This document shows, one piece after another, positions 7,918 to 15,993 of a stretch of 64,000 nucleotides of DNA; the stretch's first letter is position 1; each line of letters starts with the position of its first letter. The notes beneath the pieces were generated by a model. The model searched no databases and had not been told where the DNA came from. It was given only the letters and a program-made list of their open reading frames with translations. The translations under genes were made by a program, and so were the position numbers. This DNA comes from CALJFL01 sp036961205. Lineage in GTDB: Bacteria > Pseudomonadota > Gammaproteobacteria > Pseudomonadales > Halieaceae. The stretch lies in contig JBALVI010000009.1 of assembly GCA_036961205.1 (NCBI GenBank), forward strand, positions 1 to 64,000. The letters run 5' to 3'.

Positions 7918-7931
7918 GAGGCTCTATATAA

Positions 7932-8237
7932 ATGGCTAAGAAATCGATGATTGCGCGTGAGAAGAAACGCACTCAGATGGTTGCGAAGTACGCTGCAAAG
8001 CGTGCCGCACTGAAAGCGATTCTTCAGGACGCCAATGTGTCCGACGAAGAGAAGTGGGAAGCTCAGGTTGCATGGCAGAAGCTGCCACGTGATGCGAGTC
8101 CGGTTCGTCAGCGCCGTCGTTGTGCGATTACTGGCCGCCCTCATGGGGTTTATCGTAAGTTTGGCCTTTGCCGTAACAAATTGCGCGAAGCCGCTATGCG
8201 CGGTGACGTACCTGGCCTGGTTAAGGCCAGCTGGTAA
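7932..8237 (+). CDS. rpsN: 30S ribosomal protein S14 (zinc-independent type)
   Basis: The 101-residue product is the long S14 form found in E. coli. The C-terminal region RRRCAITGRPHGVYRKFGLCRNKLREAA has only two cysteines and lacks the four-cysteine zinc ribbon of the 61-residue form, so it is the C-minus type. It binds the 30S head. It lies 14 bp after rplE. Confidence 0.98.
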   Translation: MAKKSMIAREKKRTQMVAKYAAKRAALKAILQDANVSDEEKWEAQVAWQKLPRDASPVRQRRRCAITGRPHGVYRKFGLCRNKLREAAMRGDVPGLVKASW

Positions 8238-8269
8238 CGGACCCGTAGAGTCCAGGAGAGAATTACACA

Positions 8270-8665
8270 ATGAGTATGCAAGATCCAATGGCAGATATGC
8301 TGACACGTATTCGCAACGCACAGATGGCCGGCAAGACTGGCGTCGAGATGCCGGGCTCCAAGCTTAAGGCCGCCGTTGCCAGTGTTTTGAAGGAAGAGGG
8401 TTATATCGCTGAATTTACTGCGTCAGACGATACCGGCAAGCCACGTTTGTCGATTGAACTCAAGTATTTTAAGGGCAAGCCAGTAATTGCTGAAATTGAT
8501 CGCTCCAGTCGTCCAGGTCTGCGTAACTACGCGGGTAAGGACGGGGTGCCTTCTGTTCGCAATGGCCTGGGTGTAGCAATCATTTCCACCTCTAAGGGTG
8601 TGATGACAGACCGAGCAGCGCGAGCCGCTGGCATCGGTGGCGAAGTGCTCTGCACCGTTTTTTAA
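8270..8665 (+). CDS. rpsH: 30S ribosomal protein S8
   Basis: The 131-residue product starts MSMQDPMADMLTRIRNAQ and ends TDRAARAAGIGGEVLCTVF, both S8 signatures. S8 binds helix 21 of 16S rRNA and in E. coli represses the spc operon by binding its mRNA near rplE. No matching mRNA target was traced by eye. AGGAGAG precedes the ATG. Confidence 0.98.
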   Translation: MSMQDPMADMLTRIRNAQMAGKTGVEMPGSKLKAAVASVLKEEGYIAEFTASDDTGKPRLSIELKYFKGKPVIAEIDRSSRPGLRNYAGKDGVPSVRNGLGVAIISTSKGVMTDRAARAAGIGGEVLCTVF

Positions 8666-8692
8666 CGTTTATTGAATTGAAGAGCAAACGAC

Positions 8693-9220
8693 ATGTCTAG
8701 AGTCGCAAATAATCCGGTATCACTGCCCAGCGGTGTAGAGTTCAAGGTCGAAGGCCGTGATCTCACTATCAAAGGCAGTAAAGGTACTCTCGCATTGTCC
8801 CTCGTGGACGGTGTGCAAGTGAGCCAGGATGACAACGTTCTAACCATTGCTTACGACAGCAACGCTTCACGCGCCATGGCGGGCACGACCCGTGCGCTGG
8901 TAAACAATATGGTTAAAGGCGTCAGCGAAGGTTGGGAGAAGAAACTGGTACTTAATGGCGTCGGTTATCGAGCCAAGGCAACCGGTAGCTCCGTTAACCT
9001 GACCGTTGGTCTTTCTCACCCGGTTGACTATAAGTTGCCCGAGGGCGTTAGCGCCGAGAGTCCAAGCCAGACTGAAATCGTTGTTAAAGGTATCGATAAG
9101 CAGGCTGTTGGCCAGGCCGCCGCGGAAATCCGCAGCTTCCGCCCACCAGAGCCTTACAAGGGCAAGGGTATTCGCTACGCGGATGAGTATGTCCGTCGTA
9201 AAGAAGCCAAGAAAAAGTAG
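8693..9220 (+). CDS. rplF: 50S ribosomal protein L6
   Basis: The 175-residue product (about 177 in E. coli) has two L6-type repeats and the C-terminal signature FRPPEPYKGKGIRYADE. It binds near the sarcin-ricin loop. Start ATG at 8693, 27 bp after rpsH. Confidence 0.98.
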   Translation: MSRVANNPVSLPSGVEFKVEGRDLTIKGSKGTLALSLVDGVQVSQDDNVLTIAYDSNASRAMAGTTRALVNNMVKGVSEGWEKKLVLNGVGYRAKATGSSVNLTVGLSHPVDYKLPEGVSAESPSQTEIVVKGIDKQAVGQAAAEIRSFRPPEPYKGKGIRYADEYVRRKEAKKK

Positions 9221-9230
9221 GTAAGTTGAG

Positions 9231-9581
9231 ATGAGTGCAAAGAATGATTCAAGGTTACGTCGCGCACGTCGCGCTCGTGCCCGTATGCGTGAGCTTGGCG
9301 TTAATCGCTTGAGCGTGCACCGTACTCCGCGTCACATCTACGCCCAGGTGATAGCACCTGCTGGCGATAAGGTTTTGGCTAGCGCGTCTACGCTCGACGG
9401 CGATCTGCGCGGTGGCAAGACTGGCAACATCGATGCCGCAGCTGCAGTTGGAAAATTGGTTGCAGAACGCGCCAAGCTGGCGGGCATTGAGAAAGTCGCT
9501 TTTGACCGCGGCGGTTATAAGTACCACGGACGTGTCAAGGCTCTGGCCGACGCTGCTCGTGAAAGTGGACTGGACTTCTAG
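9231..9581 (+). CDS. rplR: 50S ribosomal protein L18
   Basis: The 116-residue product has an arginine-rich N-terminus (SRLRRARRARARMRELG) and the C-terminal pattern VAFDRGGYKYHGRVKALADAARE of the 5S rRNA-binding L18 family. GTTGAG precedes the ATG at 9231. Confidence 0.97.
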   Translation: MSAKNDSRLRRARRARARMRELGVNRLSVHRTPRHIYAQVIAPAGDKVLASASTLDGDLRGGKTGNIDAAAAVGKLVAERAKLAGIEKVAFDRGGYKYHGRVKALADAARESGLDF

Positions 9582-9590
9582 GGTATAACT

Positions 9591-10100
9591 ATGGCTTTTA
9601 ATGATCAAAGAAAGCAGCAACAGGACGATCTCCAGGAGAAACTGGTTCAGGTCAACCGCGTTGCGAAAGTAGTCAAGGGTGGCCGCATATTCGGATTCAC
9701 AGCCCTGACTGTTGTAGGCGATGGCAAAGGCAAAGTGGGCTTCGGTCGCGGTAAGGCGCGTGAAGTGCCTGTCGCTATACAGAAGGCTATGGAAGCTGCC
9801 CGTCGTAACATGATTACTGTGGAACTGGATAACGGCACCATTCAATATCCGGTGAAAGCTAGCCACGGTGCATCCAAGGTTTATATGCAGCCCGCTTCCG
9901 AGGGTACCGGTGTTATTGCCGGCGGCGCGATGCGTGCCGTATTGGAAATTGCTGGCGTACACAATGTGCTCGCCAAGTGCTATGGGTCGACTAATCCTGT
10001 CAACGTTGTACGTGCGACGTTCAACGGACTGCGCGACATGGCTTCGCCAGAAGATGTAGCCGCTAAGCGTGGCAAGTCTGTCGAAGAAATACTGAATTAA
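9591..10100 (+). CDS. rpsE: 30S ribosomal protein S5
   Basis: The 169-residue product has the double-stranded-RNA-binding domain VNRVAKVVKGGRIFGFTA and the C-terminal domain ASEGTGVIAGGAMRAVLE. S5 acts at the decoding region and mRNA entry. It lies 9 bp after rplR. Confidence 0.98.
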   Translation: MAFNDQRKQQQDDLQEKLVQVNRVAKVVKGGRIFGFTALTVVGDGKGKVGFGRGKAREVPVAIQKAMEAARRNMITVELDNGTIQYPVKASHGASKVYMQPASEGTGVIAGGAMRAVLEIAGVHNVLAKCYGSTNPVNVVRATFNGLRDMASPEDVAAKRGKSVEEILN

Positions 10101-10119
10101 AGAGTGAGTTGGCTACGTC

Positions 10120-10302
10120 ATGGCTAAAGCAATGATTAAAGTAACGCAAATAAAGAGCAGCACTGGTCGCCTGAAGAACCATCGGGCATGTGTTGCAGGG
10201 CTTGGCTTGCGTCGAATCGGTCACACCGTTGAAGTGGAAGACACACCATCCACGCGCGGCATGATCAATAAAGTACATTATCTCGTCAGGGTTGAGGACT
10301 AA
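10120..10302 (+). CDS. rpmD: 50S ribosomal protein L30
   Basis: The 60-residue product contains IKVTQIKSSTGRLKNHRACVAGLGLRRIGHTVE, the typical bacterial L30 core. It lies 3 bp ahead of rplO. Confidence 0.97.
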   Translation: MAKAMIKVTQIKSSTGRLKNHRACVAGLGLRRIGHTVEVEDTPSTRGMINKVHYLVRVED

Positions 10303-10305
10303 ATC

Positions 10306-10752
10306 ATGTCAGATGTTATGAGACTGAACTCCTTGAGTCCGGCAGCGGGCTCTAAGAAAAACGCCAAGCGTGTCGGTCGTGGCATAGGCAGTGGCTACGG
10401 TAAAACAGCGGGTCGTGGCCATAAGGGTCAGAAAGCTCGTTCAGGTGGTTCAGTTAGACCTGGCTTCGAGGGTGGTCAAATGCCTTTGCAGAAGCGTCTT
10501 CCCAAGTACGGCTTCACCTCGCGTATGGCCCGTTCTAATGCCCAGATTCGGGTGGCTGAGTTGGCGCTGGTAGATGGTGATGTCGTAGATCTTGCGGCTC
10601 TTAAGGCGGCAGACCTGGTCAAGGATAGCGTGACACGTGCGCGAGTTTTCCTGTCCGGTGAATTGAACAAAGCAGTTACTGTAAAGGGTCTGGCGGTCAC
10701 CAAGGGTGCACGTGAGGCTATTGAGCAGGCTGGCGGGAAAGTAGAGGACTAG
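10306..10752 (+). CDS. rplO: 50S ribosomal protein L15
   Basis: The 148-residue product has the glycine-rich N-terminal extension (VGRGIGSGYGKTAGRGHKGQ) that threads into 23S rRNA, then GFEGGQMPLQKRLPKYGF. The stop is directly followed by the secY ATG with no gap, a common arrangement for coupled expression. Confidence 0.97.
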   Translation: MSDVMRLNSLSPAAGSKKNAKRVGRGIGSGYGKTAGRGHKGQKARSGGSVRPGFEGGQMPLQKRLPKYGFTSRMARSNAQIRVAELALVDGDVVDLAALKAADLVKDSVTRARVFLSGELNKAVTVKGLAVTKGAREAIEQAGGKVED

Positions 10753-12081
10753 ATGGCAACAGGTCAGCTGCCCTCAGCCAACAAGGCAGGCCTTGGCGAG
10801 CTTTTTGCTCGCCTTCGTTTTGTTGTACTGGCAATAATCGTTTACCGCATCGGCACGCATATTCCCGTGCCCGGTATAGATCCGAACCAGCTGGCGGCTT
10901 TGTTTAACCAGAACCAGGGTACGATTCTTGGTCTGGCTAACATGTTTTCCGGCGGTGCGTTGGAGCGCATGAGCATACTAGCGCTCGGTATCATGCCCTA
11001 TATATCTGCATCGATCATCATGCAGCTTATGTCGGCGGTTACTCCACAGCTGGAAGCGTTAAAGAAAGAGGGCGAATCTGGCCGTCGTAAGATCAGCCAG
11101 TACACGCGCTACCTGACAGTAGTGCTGGCCCTCGTTCAAGGCACCGGCATGACCGTGGGTATGGCCAATCAAGGGATGTCGTATGACACATCACTACTGT
11201 TTTATGTGATTGCCATAACCTCCCTGGTAACCGGCGCTGTCTTTATGATGTGGCTCGGTGAACAGATTACGGAAAAGGGCGTGGGCAACGGTATTTCACT
11301 GTTGATCTTCGCCGGCATCGTGGCGGGATTACCCTCGGCGATAGGTCAGTCTCTGGAACAGGCACGACAGGGTGAGCTCAATATTCTGGTCCTGCTGTTT
11401 ATTCTGACTCTGGCGATTGGGGTCATTTATATGATCGTGTTCATCGAGCGTGGCCAGCGCCGCATTACGGTGAACTATGCCAAGCGTCAACAAGGACGCA
11501 AGATGTACCAGGCGCAGAGCTCTCATTTGCCCCTGAAGGTCAATATGGCGGGTGTTATACCGGCGATTTTTGCCAGCAGCATATTATTGTTTCCTGCGTC
11601 GTTGGCGCAGTGGTTTGGTTCGGCCGGCTCCGCTGATTGGTTACAGGACATGGCGGTAGCGATCGGACCCGGGCAACCCCTGAACATTTTATTGTTCACG
11701 GTGTTTGTCGTATTTTTCTGCTTCTTTTATACGGCGTTGATGTTTAACCCGGTAGAAGTCGCCGACAACCTGAAGCGATCTGGTGCGTTTGTACCGGGAA
11801 TTCGCCCAGGGCAGCAAACTGCCAATTACATTGACGGTGTGCTGACCAGATTGACAGTGTTTGGCTCAGCCTACATTGCGCTGGTTTGTCTTATGCCGCA
11901 GTTTTTGGTGGTGATGTGGAATGTCCCGTTTTATCTGGGCGGCACCTCATTGTTGATTGTGGTTGTAGTAGTAATGGATTTTATGGCCCAGGTGCAGAGC
12001 CACTTGATGTCACACCAGTATGATTCGGTGATGAAAAAGGCCAATTTGAAGAACTATGGCGGATCTGGCAAGGCGCAATAA
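10753..12081 (+). CDS. secY: Preprotein translocase subunit SecY
   Basis: The 442-residue product has ten predicted membrane segments. It has the family signatures GIMPYISASIIMQL in TM2 and LGEQITEKGVGNGISLLIFAGI in TM4, and the basic cytoplasmic loops that dock the ribosome and SecA. It is the channel of the Sec translocon in the inner membrane. Location between rplO and rpmJ is the standard spc order. Confidence 0.98.
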   Translation: MATGQLPSANKAGLGELFARLRFVVLAIIVYRIGTHIPVPGIDPNQLAALFNQNQGTILGLANMFSGGALERMSILALGIMPYISASIIMQLMSAVTPQLEALKKEGESGRRKISQYTRYLTVVLALVQGTGMTVGMANQGMSYDTSLLFYVIAITSLVTGAVFMMWLGEQITEKGVGNGISLLIFAGIVAGLPSAIGQSLEQARQGELNILVLLFILTLAIGVIYMIVFIERGQRRITVNYAKRQQGRKMYQAQSSHLPLKVNMAGVIPAIFASSILLFPASLAQWFGSAGSADWLQDMAVAIGPGQPLNILLFTVFVVFFCFFYTALMFNPVEVADNLKRSGAFVPGIRPGQQTANYIDGVLTRLTVFGSAYIALVCLMPQFLVVMWNVPFYLGGTSLLIVVVVVMDFMAQVQSHLMSHQYDSVMKKANLKNYGGSGKAQ

Positions 12082-12124
12082 TTGCACCTGGCAGGATACG
12101 CTACAGGCTCACGGAGAGTTAGAC

Positions 12125-12241
12125 ATGAAAGTACGTGCATCGGTAAAGAGAATTTGCAGGAATTGCAAAGTCGTCCGTCGCAAAGGTGTGGTACGGGTAA
12201 TCTGTGATACAGATCCCCGCCATAAGCAGCGCCAGGGTTGA
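12125..12241 (+). CDS. rpmJ: 50S ribosomal protein L36 (zinc-ribbon type)
   Basis: The 38-residue product starts MKVRASVKRICRNCKVVRR. Three cysteines (C11, C14, C27) and H32 form the zinc site of the C-plus form. The open frame runs upstream into secY, but the family starts at this ATG, which is preceded by CGGAGAG. It is the last gene of the spc part. Confidence 0.97.
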   Translation: MKVRASVKRICRNCKVVRRKGVVRVICDTDPRHKQRQG

Positions 12242-12259
12242 TTTAGCGCCCTCGGGCGA

Positions 12260-12288
12260 TTGATTTTTAATAACGAAATCGCTAGAAT
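12260..12288 (+). promoter_or_regulatory. Sigma70 promoter of the alpha operon
   Basis: TTGATT, a 17-bp spacer and TAGAAT form a good promoter 101 bp before rpsM, in the longest gap between two genes of the ribosomal block. In E. coli the alpha operon also has its own promoter and a leader pseudoknot bound by S4. The 95-nt leader here was not resolved into such a fold by eye. Confidence 0.7.
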
Positions 12289-12389
12289 GCTGCGCCGTTT
12301 GTTGGCCATCTCCCAATTTGATGAAAATCAGGGGATTGCAGACAAAAGTCGCGGAACAAGCGAAACATTTAGGAATTGGAGAAAGTTGC

Positions 12390-12746
12390 ATGGCTCGTAT
12401 TGCCGGCGTCAACATACCCGATAACAAGCATGCTGTTATCGCTTTGACATACATCTTCGGTGTAGGTCGTTCGCAGGCTAGGCGTCTTTGCGCTGACACT
12501 GGGGTGGCTGAAAGCGAAAAGATCGCTCAGTTAACAGAAGAGCAGATGGATGCTTTGCGCACGAAAGTGAGCGAAATGAACGTGGAAGGCGACTTGCGTC
12601 GCGAAGTTTCCATGAACATAAAGCGTCTGATGGACCTGGGCTGCAACCGTGGCTTGCGCCACCGTCGTGGGCTGCCGCTTCGCGGCCAGCGTACCAAGAC
12701 GAATGCACGCACTCGTAAAGGTCCGCGTAAACCGATTCGCCGATAG
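12390..12746 (+). CDS. rpsM: 30S ribosomal protein S13
   Basis: The 118-residue product starts MARIAGVNIPDNKHAVIAL. The frame is open upstream, but the family starts here, after GGAGAAAG. The C-terminal tail GLPLRGQRTKTNARTRKGPR contacts P-site tRNA. First gene of the alpha operon. Confidence 0.98.
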   Translation: MARIAGVNIPDNKHAVIALTYIFGVGRSQARRLCADTGVAESEKIAQLTEEQMDALRTKVSEMNVEGDLRREVSMNIKRLMDLGCNRGLRHRRGLPLRGQRTKTNARTRKGPRKPIRR

Positions 12747-12775
12747 GGACTCGTTCCCCGTCACGAGTCCTTTTT
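12747..12775 (+). terminator. Internal terminator-like hairpin between rpsM and rpsK
   Basis: Starting directly after the rpsM stop, GGACTCGT pairs with ACGAGTCC (8 bp, 8-nt loop) and is followed by TTTTT (12771-12775). Because rpsK, rpsD, rpoA and rplQ lie downstream without an obvious promoter, this would act as a partial terminator or attenuator that lowers expression of the distal genes. Confidence 0.6.
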
Positions 12776-12825
12776 AGTGTAGCTGCACCGCTGTGCAGTG
12801 TTGATATTAAAAGTAGGAATAGATT

Positions 12826-13218
12826 ATGGCTAAGCCAGGTGCTAAAACCACTCGTAAGAAGATTACCAAGACTGTTGTCGATGGCATCGCGCACATACAC
12901 GCGTCTTTCAACAACACGATCATCACTATTACCGACCGCCAGGGCAATACTCTGAGCTGGGCTACTGCAGGTGGTTCAGGTTTTCGCGGATCTCGTAAAA
13001 GTACACCTTTTGCCGCGCAAGTAGCAGCAGAACGCGCTGGTGAAGCGGCCAAAGAATACGGCCTCAAGAATTTGGATGTGCTGGTTAAGGGCCCAGGGCC
13101 TGGCCGCGAATCTGCTGTTCGTGCGCTTAACTCCTGTGGCTATGCCATCAGCAACATTACAGACGTTACGCCTATTCCGCATAACGGCTGTCGTCCACCC
13201 AAAAAACGTCGCGTATAG
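12826..13218 (+). CDS. rpsK: 30S ribosomal protein S11
   Basis: The 130-residue product has GIAHIHASFNNTIITITDRQ and the C-terminal NGCRPPKKRRV. S11 lies on the 30S platform near the mRNA exit. It begins 50 bp after the hairpin that follows rpsM. Confidence 0.98.
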   Translation: MAKPGAKTTRKKITKTVVDGIAHIHASFNNTIITITDRQGNTLSWATAGGSGFRGSRKSTPFAAQVAAERAGEAAKEYGLKNLDVLVKGPGPGRESAVRALNSCGYAISNITDVTPIPHNGCRPPKKRRV

Positions 13219-13238
13219 CGCTCAAAGGAAGAATTGAC

Positions 13239-13859
13239 ATGGCTCGATATATTGGACCTAAGTGCAAGCTCTCCCGTCGTGAAGGAACAGATCTGTTCCT
13301 GAAGAGCGGTGTGCGTTCACTGGAAAGCAAGTGTAAAGCTGAAGCGGCTCCTGGCCAACACGGCGCCCGTCGTGGTCGCCTGTCGGATTACGGTGTCCAG
13401 CTTCGCGAGAAGCAGAAAGTACGTCGTATCTATGGCGTGTTGGAGAAGCAGTTCCGCAATTACTATAAAGAGGCAGCGCGTCTCAAAGGTGCAACTGGTG
13501 AGAACTTGCTGCAGCTGTTGGAAAGTCGTCTCGACAATGTCGTGTACCGCATAGGCTTTGGCTCAACTCGCTCCGAAGCACGGCAGATGGTTTCTCATAA
13601 AGCCATTCTGGTAAACGGTATCGTCGTCAATGTGGCCTCTTATCAGGTGAAGGCAGGGGATATTGTATCCCTGCGTGAAAAAGCCAAAAAGCAACTGCGT
13701 GTGCAGTCTGCCCTGGCCCTGGCCGCTCAGCGCGGTGAGCCCGAGTGGATAGATGTGAACAATGAAAAGTTGGAAGGCGTATTCAAGGCGGTTCCAGACC
13801 GTCAGGACCTGACCTCAGAGATCAATGAAAACTTGATTGTTGAGCTCTACTCCAAGTAA
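13239..13859 (+). CDS. rpsD: 30S ribosomal protein S4
   Basis: The 206-residue product starts MARYIGPKCKLSRREGTDL. The S4 RNA-binding domain is seen in SRLDNVVYRIGFGSTRSEAR (about residues 93-112). It is a primary assembly protein and in E. coli the autorepressor of the alpha operon. Start ATG at 13239 after AAAGGAAG. Confidence 0.98.
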   Translation: MARYIGPKCKLSRREGTDLFLKSGVRSLESKCKAEAAPGQHGARRGRLSDYGVQLREKQKVRRIYGVLEKQFRNYYKEAARLKGATGENLLQLLESRLDNVVYRIGFGSTRSEARQMVSHKAILVNGIVVNVASYQVKAGDIVSLREKAKKQLRVQSALALAAQRGEPEWIDVNNEKLEGVFKAVPDRQDLTSEINENLIVELYSK

Positions 13860-13896
13860 TCCGCCCACGGACTAACATTTAGTTATAGGTGCCATA

Positions 13897-14901
13897 ATGC
13901 AGAGTGCAGTAAACGAATTTTTGACCCCACGTGTTATCAACGTTGATGAAAAGAGCAGTACGCGTGCTCAGGTAACCCTGGAACCCCTCGAGCGAGGCTT
14001 TGGCCACACTCTGGGTAATGCCTTGCGTCGTATCCTGCTGTCTTCCATGCCAGGCTGCGCTATCACTGAGGTGGAAATAGACGGTGTTCTTCACGAGTAC
14101 AGCGCGATCGAAGGCGTTCAGGAAGACGTCATTGAAATCCTGCTGAACTTAAAGGGCGTTGCCCTGGTGATGAACGGTAAGGACGAAGCAGAGCTGACCC
14201 TGAGCAAGAAAGGTTCTGGTGCAGTCACTGCCGGCGATATCCAGGTTGATCACGATATTGAGATACGTAATCCCGAGCACGTGATCTGTAACCTCAACGG
14301 TAAGTCTGAGATCAGCATGAAGCTGACCGTTGCTAGAGGCCGTGGCTACTCTCCTGCCGATTCTCGTGAGAATCCGGAAGAAGAGACGCGCTCTATAGGC
14401 CGCTTACAACTTGACGCGACGTTTTCACCTATTCACCGCGTATCGTACGTGGTTGAGTCAGCACGTGTAGAGCAGCGTACCGACCTTGATAAGCTGGTTC
14501 TGGATCTGGAAACCAACGGCACCCTTGATCCTGAGGAAGGAATTCGTCGGGCAGCAACTATCCTGCAGCAGCAGCTGGCAGTATTTGTTGACCTGGAGAG
14601 CGATAGCGAATCTGAATCTGTTGCAGAGGAAGACGAAGTTGATCCAATCTTGCTGCGTCCAGTCGATGATTTGGAACTGACTGTTCGATCTGCAAATTGC
14701 CTCAAGGCAGAGAATATTTACTACATCGGTGATCTTGTACAGCGCACAGAAGTTGAGCTGCTGAAAACCCCGAACCTGGGTAAGAAATCACTGACTGAGA
14801 TCAAGGACGTATTGGCGTCCCGTGGGTTGTCTCTGGGCATGCGCCTGGATAACTGGCCGCCTGCTAGTCTCAAAAACGACGATCGGGTGTTGAGCGTTTA
14901 A
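13897..14901 (+). CDS. rpoA: RNA polymerase alpha subunit
   Basis: The 334-residue product has the assembly domain GFGHTLGNALRRILLSSMPG (about residues 34-53), an acidic linker, and the alpha-CTD with LRSANCLKAENI-type DNA/CRP contact residues (LTVRSANCLKAENIYYIGDL) and LGKKSLTEIKDVL. It forms the dimer that nucleates the polymerase. Full length and normal position. Confidence 0.98.
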   Translation: MQSAVNEFLTPRVINVDEKSSTRAQVTLEPLERGFGHTLGNALRRILLSSMPGCAITEVEIDGVLHEYSAIEGVQEDVIEILLNLKGVALVMNGKDEAELTLSKKGSGAVTAGDIQVDHDIEIRNPEHVICNLNGKSEISMKLTVARGRGYSPADSRENPEEETRSIGRLQLDATFSPIHRVSYVVESARVEQRTDLDKLVLDLETNGTLDPEEGIRRAATILQQQLAVFVDLESDSESESVAEEDEVDPILLRPVDDLELTVRSANCLKAENIYYIGDLVQRTEVELLKTPNLGKKSLTEIKDVLASRGLSLGMRLDNWPPASLKNDDRVLSV

Positions 14902-14960
14902 GCCCACCCCGGAACCGGTTGATAGTGCTGACATAGCACGGTAAGAATAGGACTTTAAAA

Positions 14961-15350
14961 ATGCGTCATCGTCACAGTGGACGTCAGTTAAACAGGAATA
15001 GCTCGCACCGCAAGGCTATGTTCCGGAACATGACTGTATCGTTGGTAGAGCACGAACTGATCAAGACTACCCTGGCCAAGGCCAAGGAGTTGCGCGGCCA
15101 TGCGGAGCCTTTGATTACGCTTGCGAAGAAGGACAGTGTGGCTAACCGCCGTCTGGCATTCGACCGCACGCGTAGCAAGGAAACAGTGGGCAAGTTGTTC
15201 ACTGAGCTAGGTCCTCGCTACCTGGAGCGTCCTGGAGGTTACATCCGTATCCTCAAGTGCGGCTACCGTACAGGCGACAAGGCACCTATGGCTTATGTTG
15301 AGCTGGTGGATCGCCCCGCGGCTGAAGTACATGAGGATGACGAGGATTAG
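14961..15350 (+). CDS. rplQ: 50S ribosomal protein L17
   Basis: The 129-residue product starts MRHRHSGRQLNRNSSHRKAMF, the L17 signature, and ends in a short acidic tail EVHEDDED. Last gene of the alpha operon; a strong terminator begins 26 bp after the stop. Confidence 0.98.
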   Translation: MRHRHSGRQLNRNSSHRKAMFRNMTVSLVEHELIKTTLAKAKELRGHAEPLITLAKKDSVANRRLAFDRTRSKETVGKLFTELGPRYLERPGGYIRILKCGYRTGDKAPMAYVELVDRPAAEVHEDDED

Positions 15351-15376
15351 AATCCTGGTTGTTTGCTAGATCCTAG

Positions 15377-15402
15377 AAGCCGGGCATGTTCCCGGCTTTT
15401 TT
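15377..15402 (+). terminator. Terminator of the ribosomal protein block
   Basis: A perfect 8-bp stem AAGCCGGG/CCCGGCTT with a 6-nt loop is followed by a T tract to 15402. It closes the rpsJ-rplQ transcription unit. Confidence 0.9.
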
Positions 15403-15459
15403 GTGCCTGAATGTTTTACCCAGGGCTCGGTCTCGTTTCAGAGGCATTCTACTGTGGCA

Positions 15460-15669
15460 CCGGCCCAGACCCGGTTAAGACATTGCTCCACGTCGGCGGC
15501 CCTCCGGGCTGCCCNNNNNNNNNNNNNNNNNNNNNNNNNNNNNNNNNNNNNNNNNNNNNNNNNNNNNNNNNNNNNNNNNNNNNNNNNNNNNNNNNNNNNN
15601 NNNNNNNNNNNNNNTCGCGCCACTCCTTCGGCGCTCGACTTTATAGTTCCGCAATGCCTTAACCGGCTC
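15460..15669. repeat. 145-bp hairpin-rich repeat, copy A (interrupted by the assembly gap)
   Basis: Bases 15460-15514 and 15615-15669 are identical to the first and last 55 bp of copy B (15725-15869); the middle is replaced by 100 N. Its ends form an inverted repeat around GGTTAAG-CATTGC / GCAATG-CTTAACC. The flank upstream of both copies also shares CATTCTA with drift. No gene is seen. Confidence 0.85.
15515..15614. other. Assembly gap of exactly 100 N inside a repeat
   Basis: A run of exactly 100 N is the conventional placeholder for a gap of unknown size. If copy A equals copy B, the missing sequence is only about 35 bp, corresponding to 15780-15814. More tandem copies could also be hidden in it. 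Reading frames that cross the gap are not real. Confidence 0.95.
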
Positions 15670-15724
15670 CGGCCCTCCTCTGCGGTCTAGCTCATACTGG
15701 TTTGGACATCCATTCTATAGAGCG

Positions 15725-15869
15725 CCGGCCCAGACCCGGTTAAGACATTGCTCCACGTCGGCGGCCCTCCGGGCTGCCCTCAGTCGGTTGCGAGCCTTAA
15801 AGCGCTTCGCTGTCTCGCGCCACTCCTTCGGCGCTCGACTTTATAGTTCCGCAATGCCTTAACCGGCTC
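15725..15869. repeat. 145-bp hairpin-rich repeat, copy B (complete)
   Basis: This complete copy begins 55 bp after copy A in the same orientation. Terminal arms (GGTTAAGACATTGC near 15738, GCAATGCCTTAACC near 15851) are inverted. Inside are further hairpins: GGCGGCCC/GGGCTGCC with a 3-nt loop, and GCGCC/GGCGC. It lies between the convergent rplQ and uvrA genes, and 124 bp separate it from the uvrA stop. Confidence 0.85.
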
Positions 15870-15993
15870 AGGTCCTCGGTGCTAATTTTTGGCTGCCGAG
15901 ATATAAACAAGATCTCTTGAGAGAAACGAAGGCAGGAAATAGGATTGTCGAAGTGCAGAGATCAGCCCGGTGGCGAAACGCGAAGTGTAAAAA

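Noticed and set aside
9255..9962. Long minus-strand open frame (235 codons) opposite rplR-rpsE
   Set aside because: It is antisense to two certain ribosomal protein genes, has no family resemblance and starts and ends inside them.
15403..15690. Open frames running through the N gap
   Set aside because: They exist only because N codons cannot be stops; the flanks are palindromic repeats.
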